Shown here in pieces: positions 15,591-23,539 of a stretch of 64,000 bases of DNA (its first letter is position 1; each line of letters opens with the position of its first letter). The stretch comes from Sphingomonas sp. PP-CC-1A-547. GTDB lineage: Bacteria > Pseudomonadota > Alphaproteobacteria > Sphingomonadales > Sphingomonadaceae. The notes under the pieces were generated by a model. The model saw nothing but the letters and a program-made list of their open reading frames with translations. It searched no databases and was not told the DNA's origin. The stretch lies in NCBI RefSeq assembly GCF_003610375.1, contig NZ_RAPZ01000010.1:408161-472160 (forward strand), given 5' to 3'. Position numbers and translations under genes: made by a program.

Positions 15591-16669
15591 GAAAATGTGA
15601 TCACGCTGCGGGTGGTGTCACCGCGACGAAGCTCGTCGAACGCGTCGTTGATCCGCTCCAGCGGCATCCGGTCGGCGATGATCGTGTCGAGATCGAGCAA
15701 CCCGCGCATGTAGAAATCGACCAGCCGCGGGATGTCGACCGGAAAGCGGTTCGACCCCATGAAGCCGCCCTGCAGGCGCTTGCCCGACAGCAGGTCCATC
15801 GCCGACAGCCCGACCTTCTCGCCGAGCGGCATCATCCCTAGGATCGTCGCGGTGCCGCCGCGCCGCAGAACCTTGACCGCGGTCGCCGCGGATTGCGCGC
15901 GGCCGACCGCCTCGATCGCGTGATGCACGCCGCCCTTGGTGATCGCCACAACCTCGTCTGCCGCGGTATCGGACAGCGCATCGATGCTGTGCGTCGCGCC
16001 GAGTTTCTCCGCCATCGCGCGCTTCTCGGGCACCGGATCGAGCGCGATGATCTTGCCAGCGCCGGCGATCTTGGCCGCGTTGACCGCGGCGAGACCGATG
16101 CCGCCGCAGCCGACCACGCACACCGTCTCGCCCGGCGTCACGTCGGTAGTGTTGAACACCGCGCCCGCGCCGGTCGTAATCGCGCACCCAAGCAATGCGG
16201 CACGATCCATCGGCATGTCGCGGTCGATCGCGACGCACGCATGTTCGTGGACCAGCATCATCTCCGCATAGGCGCTGAGGTTGAGCATCTGCGCGATCGG
16301 TCGGTCGCCGAGCATGAGGCGCGGGGCGGCGCCCTTGGGACGGCGAACGCTGGCGTCTATGCACAGCGACATCCGCCCGGTAACGCAGAACTCGCATTGG
16401 CCGCAAAACGCCGAGAGACAGGTCACGACATGGTCGCCGACCTTCACGCCGCGGACTTCGTCGCCGACCGCCTCGACCACGCCGCAAGCCTCGTGCCCCG
16501 GGATGGTCGGCATCGCGTGCGGATAGGCGCCATCGACGAAATGCAGATCGGAGCGGCACACACCGACCGCGACCGTGCGGATCAGAACCTCGTGGGCCGT
16601 CGGCTTCGAGATGGTGACATCCTCGATGCTGAGCGGGGTGTTGGCTTCGAAAAGGACTGCGGCTTTCAT
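15587..16669 (-). CDS. Zinc-dependent alcohol dehydrogenase (MDR superfamily)
   Basis: A medium-chain dehydrogenase of 360 residues. It has GHEACGVVEAVG with a catalytic-zinc ligand, the four structural-zinc cysteines in CGQCEFCVTGRMSLC, and the Rossmann motif VVGCGGIGLAAVNAA. It resembles class III-like and mycothiol/arylalcohol-type ADHs. It lies between the ACAD gene and the kinase-like gene and overlaps the latter by 4 bases. It probably oxidises an alcohol entering the pathway to an aldehyde or ketone; the substrate is unknown. Confidence 0.92.
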   Translation of the reverse strand: MKAAVLFEANTPLSIEDVTISKPTAHEVLIRTVAVGVCRSDLHFVDGAYPHAMPTIPGHEACGVVEAVGDEVRGVKVGDHVVTCLSAFCGQCEFCVTGRMSLCIDASVRRPKGAAPRLMLGDRPIAQMLNLSAYAEMMLVHEHACVAIDRDMPMDRAALLGCAITTGAGAVFNTTDVTPGETVCVVGCGGIGLAAVNAAKIAGAGKIIALDPVPEKRAMAEKLGATHSIDALSDTAADEVVAITKGGVHHAIEAVGRAQSAATAVKVLRRGGTATILGMMPLGEKVGLSAMDLLSGKRLQGGFMGSNRFPVDIPRLVDFYMRGLLDLDTIIADRMPLERINDAFDELRRGDTTRSVITFS

Positions 16670-16712
16670 GGGTAGTCAGGCTCCGAAAATTGGCGGGCGG
16701 ACAATCAAAATT

Positions 16713-16787
16713 TCCGTTCGTCCTGAGCGCAGTCGAAGGACATTGCCCCAAGCGAGCCGGTCCTTCGACTTCGCTCAGGACGAACGG
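16713..16787. repeat. Intergenic palindrome, family D (copy 2)
   Basis: The same arms as the copy at 11268-11341 (CCGTTCGTCCTGAGC ... GCTCAGGACGAACGG), with a different short centre in inverted relation. It lies 8 bases past the acyl-CoA dehydrogenase stop codon, within the operon. Confidence 0.9.
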
Positions 16788-16795
16788 GGATGGGT

Positions 16796-18079
16796 TTACC
16801 GGCTCACCCCGACATCCCCGCTGGACACGCCGCCCTTGCGGAAGTCACCATATTTTCCGAACTCGTTCCGTGCGATCGAGCGGTTGTGGACCTCGTCCGG
16901 ACCATCCGCGAACCGCAGGGTGCGCATTGCCGCCCAGTCGTGCGCCAGCCGGAAATCGCCCGACACGCCGCCGCCGCCATGCGCCTGGATCGCGTCGTCC
17001 AGGATCCGCAGAGCCATGTTCGGCGCTGCGACCTTGATCATCGAAATCTCGATCTGCGCGGACTTGTTGCCGGCCTTGTCCATCATGTCGGCGGCCTTGA
17101 GGCAGAGCAGCCGCGTCATCTCGATATCGATGCGCGCGGTCGCGATACGCTCCTCCCACACCGAGAAGTCCGCGATCCGCTTCCCGAACGCCACCCGGTC
17201 GAGCAGCCGCCGCGCCATCGCCTCGATCGCCGTTTCGGCCACCCCGATCGTCCGCATGCAGTGATGGATCCGACCCGGCCCAAGCCGACCCTGCGCGATC
17301 TCGAACCCGCGGCCCTCGCCAAGCAACACGTTCTCGACCGGCACCCGGACGTTCTCCAGCACGACCTCCCCATGCCCGTGCGGCGCATGATCATAACCAT
17401 ACACCGACAGCATCCGCTTGATCGTCACGCCGGGCGTATCCATCGGCACGAGGATCTGGCTCTGCTGCTGGTGCCGCGAGCCTTCAAAGCTCGTCTTGCC
17501 CATGACGATCGCGATCTTGCAGCGCGGATCGCCGACGCCCGACGACCACCACTTAGTCCCGTTGATGACGTAGTGATCGCCGTCGCGCACCATGCTCGTC
17601 TCGATGTTGGTCGCATCGGACGACGCCACCGCAGGCTCGGTCATCAGGAACGCCGAGCGGATCTCGCCGCGCATCAGCGGGCCGAGCCACATGTCCTTCT
17701 GTTCGCGCGTTCCATAGCGGTGAAACACCTCCATGTTGCCGGTATCGGGCGCCGAACAGTTGAAACATTCGCTCGCCCAGCCGACCTTGCCCATCTCCTC
17801 CGCGCATAACGCATATTCGAGATTGGTGAGCTGCGTGCCTTCGAACTCGAACGAATCGTCGACATGCGTCTGCCCCGAATGCGGCGGCATGAAGAAATTC
17901 CAGAGCCCGGCGGCCTTGGCCTTCTCCTTCATCTCCTCGATCACCGGAATCACCTTCCAGCGCTCGCCCTCATGCGCCTGCTGGTCGTAATCGGCCTGTC
18001 GCGGGCGGATGTTCTGATCGATGAAATCCCGGACCCGATCCCGGAAATACGTCTCTCGTTCGCTCAGCGTAAAATCCAT
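16796..18079 (-). CDS. Acyl-CoA dehydrogenase of the ACAD10/11 type
   Basis: A FAD-dependent acyl-CoA dehydrogenase of 427 residues. Typical elements: [35 protein letters not shown], a [13 protein letters not shown] helix and [16 protein letters not shown]. Where MCAD-type enzymes carry the catalytic YEGT motif, this protein has FADGPDEVH, the signature of the ACAD10/11 group. The start MDFTLSERE (18079) follows a GGAGAG-type ribosome-binding site; 26 upstream in-frame residues are dismissed. It heads the operon with ADH, the kinase-like gene and two SDRs, opposite a TetR-type regulator. Probable substrate: a hydroxylated or branched acyl-CoA (inference). Confidence 0.92.
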   Translation of the reverse strand: MDFTLSERETYFRDRVRDFIDQNIRPRQADYDQQAHEGERWKVIPVIEEMKEKAKAAGLWNFFMPPHSGQTHVDDSFEFEGTQLTNLEYALCAEEMGKVGWASECFNCSAPDTGNMEVFHRYGTREQKDMWLGPLMRGEIRSAFLMTEPAVASSDATNIETSMVRDGDHYVINGTKWWSSGVGDPRCKIAIVMGKTSFEGSRHQQQSQILVPMDTPGVTIKRMLSVYGYDHAPHGHGEVVLENVRVPVENVLLGEGRGFEIAQGRLGPGRIHHCMRTIGVAETAIEAMARRLLDRVAFGKRIADFSVWEERIATARIDIEMTRLLCLKAADMMDKAGNKSAQIEISMIKVAAPNMALRILDDAIQAHGGGGVSGDFRLAHDWAAMRTLRFADGPDEVHNRSIARNEFGKYGDFRKGGVSSGDVGVSR

Positions 18080-18235
18080 GCGGGCTCTCCGTTCGTCATC
18101 GCTTTGAAGGCGAGGTAGACCATACCGCACATTCGGTAAAGCGTGTGGAGCGGTCAAGAAAGCATGTTTTCAAGTCCGCCCTGAAAGCGCCTAAAAAGCA
18201 CTGTATCTTCAAATCGAAGCTGTTAGGGTGTTTCG
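18080..18235. promoter_or_regulatory. Divergent promoter region ACAD operon / tandem-TetR gene
   Basis: A 156-base spacer, noticeably AT-richer in 18160-18230 than the flanking genes. It should hold both promoters and the operator of the TetR-type regulator. I could not identify a clear palindromic operator by eye. Confidence 0.5.
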
Positions 18236-19480
18236 ATGAAGGTTCCGGCAGAGGCCAGCGACGAGAGCGAACAGGGGACCAAGCGCTTCCGTGCGAAGCG
18301 TGACGCGATCCTCGCCGCGGCGGCAGAAGCGATCAACGAACAGAGTGCCAAGGGCATGACGTTCGCGGACGTGGCGCGGCGCGTCGGGCTCAACACGACG
18401 AGCGTTACCTATTATTTCAAGCGCAAGGAAGACCTCGCGGCGGCGGCGTTCGAGAACACGCTCGAATCGCTGATCGCGATGCTCGACGTCGCGGCGGAAG
18501 AGGCAACGCCGGAGGACCGCGTTCGCCGCTATCTCGCGCTCAACATGGACCGGCTCGGGCGGATTCAGCGCGGCGAGGAGAAGGCGTTCGCGGTCCTGTC
18601 GGATCTGCGCGCGACCGAGGAGCCGATGCGCGGCCGGCTGATGGCGGGCTGGCGCGAGGTGTTTCGCCGCACCCGCCTGTTGTGGGGGCCGACTTCGTCG
18701 CGCGCGCAGACCGATCTCAACGGCGCACGCGCGCATGTGCTGCTGGAGAACACGTTCTGGCTGCCGATCTGGCTGACGCGGTACGAGCCCGACCAGTACG
18801 GCCGGGTCGAGGAACGGCTGATGGACGTGTTCGCGCACGGCATAGCGGGCAAGAACGCCAAATGGTCCCCTACCCTGCTCGATCTCAGCCATGACGAGGC
18901 CGAGCCGGGGCGCGAGGCGTTCCTGCTCGCCGCGACGCGCCTGATCAACGAACTCGGCTATCGCGGCGCCTCGGTGCAGAAGATCGCGTCCGAGCTGAAC
19001 GTCACCAAGGGCAGCTTCTACCATCATCTCGATGCGAAGGACGACCTCGTCATCGCGTGCTACCGCCGCAGCTTCGACACGATCGCCGATGCGCAGAGCC
19101 GCGGCGAGGCCGAGGGCGGGAGCTATTGGCACAAATTGTCGAGCACGGTCGCGACATTGCTCGACGTACAGTTCGCCGAGCGCGGGCCGTTGCTGCGCAC
19201 CACCGCACTCAGCGGCCTGCCGGTCGGCGTGCGCAACGCGATGGTCGATCGCTCGAACGGCATCGCGCGACGCTATGCGGGCATGATGATGGACGGCATC
19301 GGCGAAGGCTCGATCCGCGCGGTCGATGCGCTGATCGCGGCGCAGGCGCTGATGGCGCTCCAGAACGCGGCGTTCGACATGCGGAAATGGGCGTCGACGA
19401 TGCCGCGCGAGCGGGCGATCGCGATGTACGCCTCGACGCTGATGTTCGGGTTGTTCGACGATCGGATGGCGACGGGCTGA
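18236..19480 (+). CDS. TetR/AcrR-type regulator with two HTH domains
   Basis: A 414-residue protein with two TetR DNA-binding domains in tandem. The first spans about 22-67 (MTFADVARRVGLNTTSVTYY, FKRKEDL) and the second about 226-272 (ASVQKIASELNVTKGSFYHH, LDAKDDL). Each is followed by a helical segment of about 150 residues, so the chain is roughly twice normal TetR length, as if a dimer were fused covalently. It diverges from the acyl-CoA dehydrogenase operon and most likely represses it in response to an acyl-CoA or similar ligand. The HTH halves differ, so they may read different half-sites. Confidence 0.9.
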   Translation: MKVPAEASDESEQGTKRFRAKRDAILAAAAEAINEQSAKGMTFADVARRVGLNTTSVTYYFKRKEDLAAAAFENTLESLIAMLDVAAEEATPEDRVRRYLALNMDRLGRIQRGEEKAFAVLSDLRATEEPMRGRLMAGWREVFRRTRLLWGPTSSRAQTDLNGARAHVLLENTFWLPIWLTRYEPDQYGRVEERLMDVFAHGIAGKNAKWSPTLLDLSHDEAEPGREAFLLAATRLINELGYRGASVQKIASELNVTKGSFYHHLDAKDDLVIACYRRSFDTIADAQSRGEAEGGSYWHKLSSTVATLLDVQFAERGPLLRTTALSGLPVGVRNAMVDRSNGIARRYAGMMMDGIGEGSIRAVDALIAAQALMALQNAAFDMRKWASTMPRERAIAMYASTLMFGLFDDRMATG

Positions 19481-19567
19481 TCGCATTCGGGTGCGTTCGC
19501 ATCCGTTACGGTTTCCTTACCTTGTGTTAAACTGCGCACGCCGATGCGACGTCTCAACGGAGGCGTC

Positions 19568-19960
19568 ATGCATAGTATTACCACGGATCTCGGGTCGGGG
19601 ATCATTGAAGTCGAGGCCTCGGGGTTCTGGACCATCGCGCATGTCGAGGACTTCCTGCGCGATCTCGAGCGGGAGGCGCATCGCGTACTGGCGACGGGCA
19701 AGCGCCACATGCTGCTCTGCAATTTCTCGAAGTCCGCGATCCAGCCGCAGGAGGTAATTACGATGCTGCAACGCGTGGCGGTGTCGATGCCGCTGAAGTC
19801 GCGAAGGGTAGCGCTTTATACCGAGGGCAAGCTGGCACGGTTGCAGGTGAAGCGGATTGCATCGGTACGTGAGGACATGGCGGTGTTCGATGACCGCGAA
19901 ACGGCGCTGGCGTGGATGCTGGCGGATTCGTCAGCCCACCCACGCTCAATGCATCCGTGA
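19568..19960 (+). CDS. Small STAS/SpoIIAA-like protein
   Basis: A 130-residue soluble protein. The pattern of an N-terminal strand (IIEVEASGFWTIAHVEDFLR), a helix, LLCNFSKSAIQPQEVITML and RVALYTEGKLARLQVKRI resembles the SpoIIAA/STAS-like fold proteins common in sphingomonads. The ATG at 19568 is preceded by GGAGG at a proper distance, better than the in-frame start at 19544. No operon partner. The function is unknown; a protein-interaction role is a guess. Confidence 0.7.
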   Translation: MHSITTDLGSGIIEVEASGFWTIAHVEDFLRDLEREAHRVLATGKRHMLLCNFSKSAIQPQEVITMLQRVAVSMPLKSRRVALYTEGKLARLQVKRIASVREDMAVFDDRETALAWMLADSSAHPRSMHP

Positions 19961-19977
19961 CTTGCCGCCCACGCCCG

Positions 19978-20058
19978 GTCACCCTGACGGAAGTCAGGAC
20001 CTATAACTACGAACGCCGTCCCTCGTGATCCTGGATCCTGACTTTCGTCAGGATGACG
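19978..20058. repeat. Intergenic palindrome, family A (copy 3), between convergent genes
   Basis: GTCACCCTGACGGAAGTCAG(GACC) at the left and GATCCTGACTTTCGTCAGGA(TGACG) at the right. It lies between the STAS-like gene and the MFS gene, which converge. Confidence 0.85.
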
Positions 20059-20071
20059 AGGGAAGGGACAG

Positions 20072-21373
20072 TTACCTCGCAGCATCCTCGGCACGCTTGA
20101 GCAGGACCCCGGCGCGCCAATAGTGGAACAGCGCCCACGGCGTCATCAACACGATGATGATCAGCGCATAGCGTAATGAATCCTCACCGAACCCCGGCTT
20201 CAACAGATCGCTGAGCCAACCGACCAATGTCGGTCCAAGCCCCAACCCGACGAGATTGATCACCAGCAGCGTGATCGCCGCCCACATCGCACGGATCTGC
20301 AAAGGGGCGAGGTGCTGGATCAGCGCAAAGCTTGGCCCGAGATACGAGTTGGCGAAGATCAACGAGACGAAATAGCTGCCGATCGCGACTACCGGCGCGT
20401 CTATCAGGTAGAAGGCGAGCGCGAACGGGAGCGACAGGCCCTTCATCACGAGGACGACCCAGGCCTGGACGTGGAGCCCGTGACGCTTGGCGAGCACGTC
20501 GGCTATCTTGCCGCCTGCGAGCGCAGAGATCGCGCCGAACAACGCACCCGGCAACGCGATGTAGCGTGAGATATCAAGCATCGAGATACCCAGCGACCGC
20601 TGGATATAGCTCGGACCCCAGCCGGTCAGCGCGTAGCCGATCATGGAGGTCAACGTCACGCCGACCACCAGATGCCGCGCCGGTGCACTCGCCCACATCG
20701 ACGCGAACCCCTGCGCGACGCTTGGCATCGGCGCGGCCACCGCACGGGCAGCGTCGGACAGGCCGCGACGGGGCTCGACCATGAACAGGCGCACCAGCAG
20801 GGCGAGCACGATCCCCGGCAGGCCGACGGTCATCATCGCAATCCGCCAGCCATAGCTGTGCGCGACGACGCCACCGATCAGCGTGCCGAAGCCTGCGCCG
20901 AGCACTACACCGAGCGAATACACCGCCATCGCACTGGCGCGCTTCTCGGGCGGGTAGAGATCGGCGATGATCGAATGGCTGGGCGGGCTCGACCCTGCCT
21001 CGCCGATGCCGACTCCGATCCGGAACAGCATCAGCTGCGTGAAGTTCTGCGCGAGCCCGCACAGCGCGGTCATGGCGCTCCATATCGTGAGGCTGGCGGC
21101 AATGATGTTACGGCGGCTGGTCCGATCGGCCAGCCGCGCGACCGGAATACCGAGCGTCGCATAGAAGATCGCGAACACGAGTCCGGACAGCAGCCCGAGC
21201 TGCGTATCGGTCAGCAGCAGGTCCGCCTTGATCCGCTCGAGCAAGATGGCGAGGATCTGGCGGTCCATGTAGCTGAAGAAATAGGTGAAGGTGAGCAGCG
21301 CGAGCGTCAGGCCCCGTCGCTTCATCGCCAACGCGTCGGCGATCTCGGGATGGGACTGATACGCTGCGGCCAT
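20072..21373 (-). CDS. Spinster-type MFS transporter
   Basis: A 433-residue 12-TM major-facilitator protein. The N-terminal FTYFFSYMDRQILAILLERI segment, GIPVARLADRTSRRNII (the loop 2-3 motif), and RIGVGIGEAGSSPPSHSII are typical of the spinster-like group often found beside catabolic genes in sphingomonads. The start is the ATG at 21373; a TTG two codons earlier is an alternative. The cargo is unknown, most likely a small organic acid or lipid-like compound. Confidence 0.88.
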   Translation of the reverse strand: MAAAYQSHPEIADALAMKRRGLTLALLTFTYFFSYMDRQILAILLERIKADLLLTDTQLGLLSGLVFAIFYATLGIPVARLADRTSRRNIIAASLTIWSAMTALCGLAQNFTQLMLFRIGVGIGEAGSSPPSHSIIADLYPPEKRASAMAVYSLGVVLGAGFGTLIGGVVAHSYGWRIAMMTVGLPGIVLALLVRLFMVEPRRGLSDAARAVAAPMPSVAQGFASMWASAPARHLVVGVTLTSMIGYALTGWGPSYIQRSLGISMLDISRYIALPGALFGAISALAGGKIADVLAKRHGLHVQAWVVLVMKGLSLPFALAFYLIDAPVVAIGSYFVSLIFANSYLGPSFALIQHLAPLQIRAMWAAITLLVINLVGLGLGPTLVGWLSDLLKPGFGEDSLRYALIIIVLMTPWALFHYWRAGVLLKRAEDAAR

Positions 21374-22034
21374 CGGCAATACCTCGAAGTCGAAACAGGC
21401 CTTACGCTACGGCAAACCAAGCGTACCAGACAAGCTAAAGCTTCATTCCTGACCGACCTGCGACGAGCCGACGGCGTATGGATGACGAGCGACATTACCG
21501 CTGCGAAGCAATGTCTTACGGGTTTGACGGCGTTATCGGTGTTTCGCGAGAAGGACGGCGGAAGATGCGTCCTCGTTCGGGTCGCTCTTCCGCCTTATCC
21601 CCTCTCCAACGTCGTGGCCAGGCTCGTCTCCGCTTCAACAATGGAGCGGGGCGTCCGGGCAATCTGAATACCGGGTATGCGGCTCCCCTCGCATAGATTC
21701 GCGACGTTGCAAAGCGTATTTTCCTTACCGCTGAGCCAGGGATGGAATCCCCGGTAACGTCTCGCTTGCCGACCACGGCCCCTGCCCACCTCCGACGCAA
21801 CCCAATCGCGGAGCATTCCTAAGATTGAATTTTTTAACCGGCCCTCGTCAAAACGGCACAAGATCTCGCTGCTTCCAGAAGAAGCCGGGCCCGACATCAC
21901 GATCAAGGCGATTGCGGCTCGAGTGGCGACGATCGCCGCGTACGAGAGGGCAAGGCGATCGACGACAGCATCGAGCCTATCACCGACGAAGCGAAGGATC
22001 CGCTGATCGGGCAGAAGGCGGTACAGGCCGCACG
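21374..22034. other. Gene-poor spacer with a decayed coding remnant
   Basis: About 660 bases between two minus-strand genes. 21430-21780 shows no credible gene: open frames at 21478-21696 (+) and 21595-22053 (-) overlap and match nothing I know. 21791-22038 carries the remnant listed separately. The sequence is somewhat AT-richer than the neighbouring genes. Confidence 0.6.
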
Positions 22035-22038
22035 TTAG
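21791..22038 (+). pseudogene. Frameshifted remnant of an unrecognised small gene
   Basis: One frame reads ...IPKIEFFNRPSSKRHKISLL, then PEEAGPDITIKAIAARVATI and AAYE up to about 21944. There the sequence GAGAGG shifts the frame. Dropping two bases (GAGAGG to GAGG) continues as GKAIDDSIEPITDEAKDPLI, then GQKAVQAAR and a TAG stop at 22036. Both halves have ordinary codon choice and protein-like composition, and neither frame is long enough alone. No start codon is evident upstream and I do not recognise the family. The remnant's 3' end touches the stop codon of the next, minus-strand gene. Confidence 0.4.
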
Positions 22039-22766
22039 TCGCTGATCGTCCACCCCAGCCGCGAATCACCACCGCGGACGGGTTGGGCGGCAGCCAATTT
22101 TTGGGCGAAACTGCCATCGGCGACGTAGGCTGGTGGAATGGCCATCGCGGCCGGTGGACTATAGGCCACGGTCGCGTAGGATGGCGACACTAAGGCCGGG
22201 CTTCGGGTAAAGGACATTGCCGGTGGCACGGCCAGCGGCGCGTACCGGGCCATGCGTATCGCCGGGCGCGCGATACGGGTCGCCTCGCCGGTAAACGCGG
22301 TGAACTGGCGCCCCTCCTCGAACACGGCGTTGTGCCCAGTGACGAAGGCCCCCGCCACGACACCTCCGACGATGATCGTGCCGATCGTCTCGCCGGTCCG
22401 GCCATCTCCGGCGGCGTGATAGCGACCAACGACGGGCACGCTGCGACCGCCCACTTCGACCGAGCGCAGTTCGATATCGAGCTTGCCGGATTTGCCGAAC
22501 GCGCCCTTGCCGGTCCTGAAGGTGACCGCGCCGACGCCCGGAGCCCCCCGCGGGATCAACACCGCGCCATCGACGATCACGTCCCGCGCGACCGATACAG
22601 CGACGGTTTGCCCGACGCGTGCGCGATCCGACGCGATCTCCTCATCCAGGCGCAATACCATCTCAGTATGCGCCGGCACGACGATCGCCGCATCCGTCGG
22701 CGCGTCCTGCGCGGCTATGGCGGTGGGTAGCGTGCACAATGCCGCAACGACGATCAGCTTGTGCAC
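22035..22766 (-). CDS. Secreted protein of unknown function
   Basis: A 243-residue exported protein: the signal peptide MHKLIVVAALCTLPTAIAAQ is followed by a mature domain with VVPAHTEMVLRLDEEIASDR, then GQTVAVSVARDVIVDGAVLI and PRGAPGVGAV. This arrangement resembles periplasmic or surface beta-rich domains that recur in sphingomonads and in conjugation-related outer-membrane proteins, but I do not recognise a named family. A Gly-rich hydrophobic stretch (IGTIIVGGVVAGAFVTG) sits mid-protein, and the C-terminal third is Pro/Ala/Tyr-rich. Confidence 0.75.
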   Translation of the reverse strand: MHKLIVVAALCTLPTAIAAQDAPTDAAIVVPAHTEMVLRLDEEIASDRARVGQTVAVSVARDVIVDGAVLIPRGAPGVGAVTFRTGKGAFGKSGKLDIELRSVEVGGRSVPVVGRYHAAGDGRTGETIGTIIVGGVVAGAFVTGHNAVFEEGRQFTAFTGEATRIARPAIRMARYAPLAVPPAMSFTRSPALVSPSYATVAYSPPAAMAIPPAYVADGSFAQKLAAAQPVRGGDSRLGWTISD

Positions 22767-22859
22767 TCGATTTCTCCCCTGCGGGCACGGTCTGTCCCGC
22801 GGCGGAGATAGCCGAGGAAGGACTTCTATCGTGTGAAACGAGTTGGTTAACTGTGCCTG

Positions 22860-23474
22860 TTACGCTTGGGCACTTGGTCGGGCGGAAGCACGGGCATGCC
22901 ATGCCTTCAGATGTTCGAGATCGTCGGGCATCGCGATGCCGACGAACCTGGCGAAGTCGATCGTCGTGAGCAGGACGATATCGGCGATCGTGTAGCGCTC
23001 GCCATCGAGCCAGTCGCGACCGGCGAGCGCACGATCGAACTCCACCATCGCGGCGAGCACGCGCGGGCGCTGGCTCTCGCCAAACTCGGCATATTGCGGC
23101 TGGACGATCCGTACGGTCCAGGGATGCGTGTGTAGCCACACCATCGACAACGGCGTCATCAGCCGCAGTTCGATCCGCCGCGTCCACATGTCGATCTCGG
23201 CGATATTGTGCGCGCCGTGGCCGAACATCGGCGGGTCGGGATGGAGGATCTCGAAGTAACGACAGATCGCGACGCTCTCGGTCAGCACGCGGCCGTCGTC
23301 GAACGTGAGCGCAGGCGTCTGGCCGAGGGGATTGACCGCAAGGAATGGCTCCGCCTTGTGCTCGGCCTTGGGAATCGAGATTTGGGCCATCGGCACGCGG
23401 ACATGCTTTTCGGCCAGGAAGATGCGGACGCGGCGCGGGTTGGGCGCTGGCAGTGCGCTATCGTAGAACAGCAA
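22860..23474 (-). CDS. Glutathione S-transferase family protein (TTG start)
   Basis: A 204-residue GST. The N-terminal thioredoxin-like domain (LFYDSALPAPNPRRVRIFLA, then NPLGQTPALTFDDGRVLTES) and the all-helical C-terminal domain (IADIVLLTTIDFARFVGI) are both clear. No ATG or GTG lies near the conserved N-terminus; a TTG at 23474 preceded by AAGGAG with a 6-base gap is the likely start and gives a normal-length GST. The open frame extends upstream without similarity. It diverges from an acyl-CoA ligase gene with only 65 bases between them. The substrate is unknown. Confidence 0.88.
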   Translation of the reverse strand: MLFYDSALPAPNPRRVRIFLAEKHVRVPMAQISIPKAEHKAEPFLAVNPLGQTPALTFDDGRVLTESVAICRYFEILHPDPPMFGHGAHNIAEIDMWTRRIELRLMTPLSMVWLHTHPWTVRIVQPQYAEFGESQRPRVLAAMVEFDRALAGRDWLDGERYTIADIVLLTTIDFARFVGIAMPDDLEHLKAWHARASARPSAQA

Positions 23475-23539
23475 GAGCGTCTCCTTGGCATCTGTTTTCG
23501 AATATACCGTATGGCATTGCCGAACGCGTTCGCCTAGCG
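23475..23539. promoter_or_regulatory. Divergent promoter region GST / acyl-CoA ligase
   Basis: A 65-base divergent spacer containing the AT-rich TTTTCGAATATACCGTAT. Both promoters must overlap here. Confidence 0.5.

Noticed and set aside
14574..15713. 379-residue open frame antisense to the kinase-like gene
   Set aside because: The minus strand gene carries intact HGDYRIDN and DWELSTLGDP motifs; the antisense product has none.
21595..22053. 152-residue minus-strand frame upstream region of the secreted protein
   Set aside because: It overlaps a plus-strand remnant with more protein-like codon use and overlaps the end of the real minus-strand gene in another frame; no family recognised.
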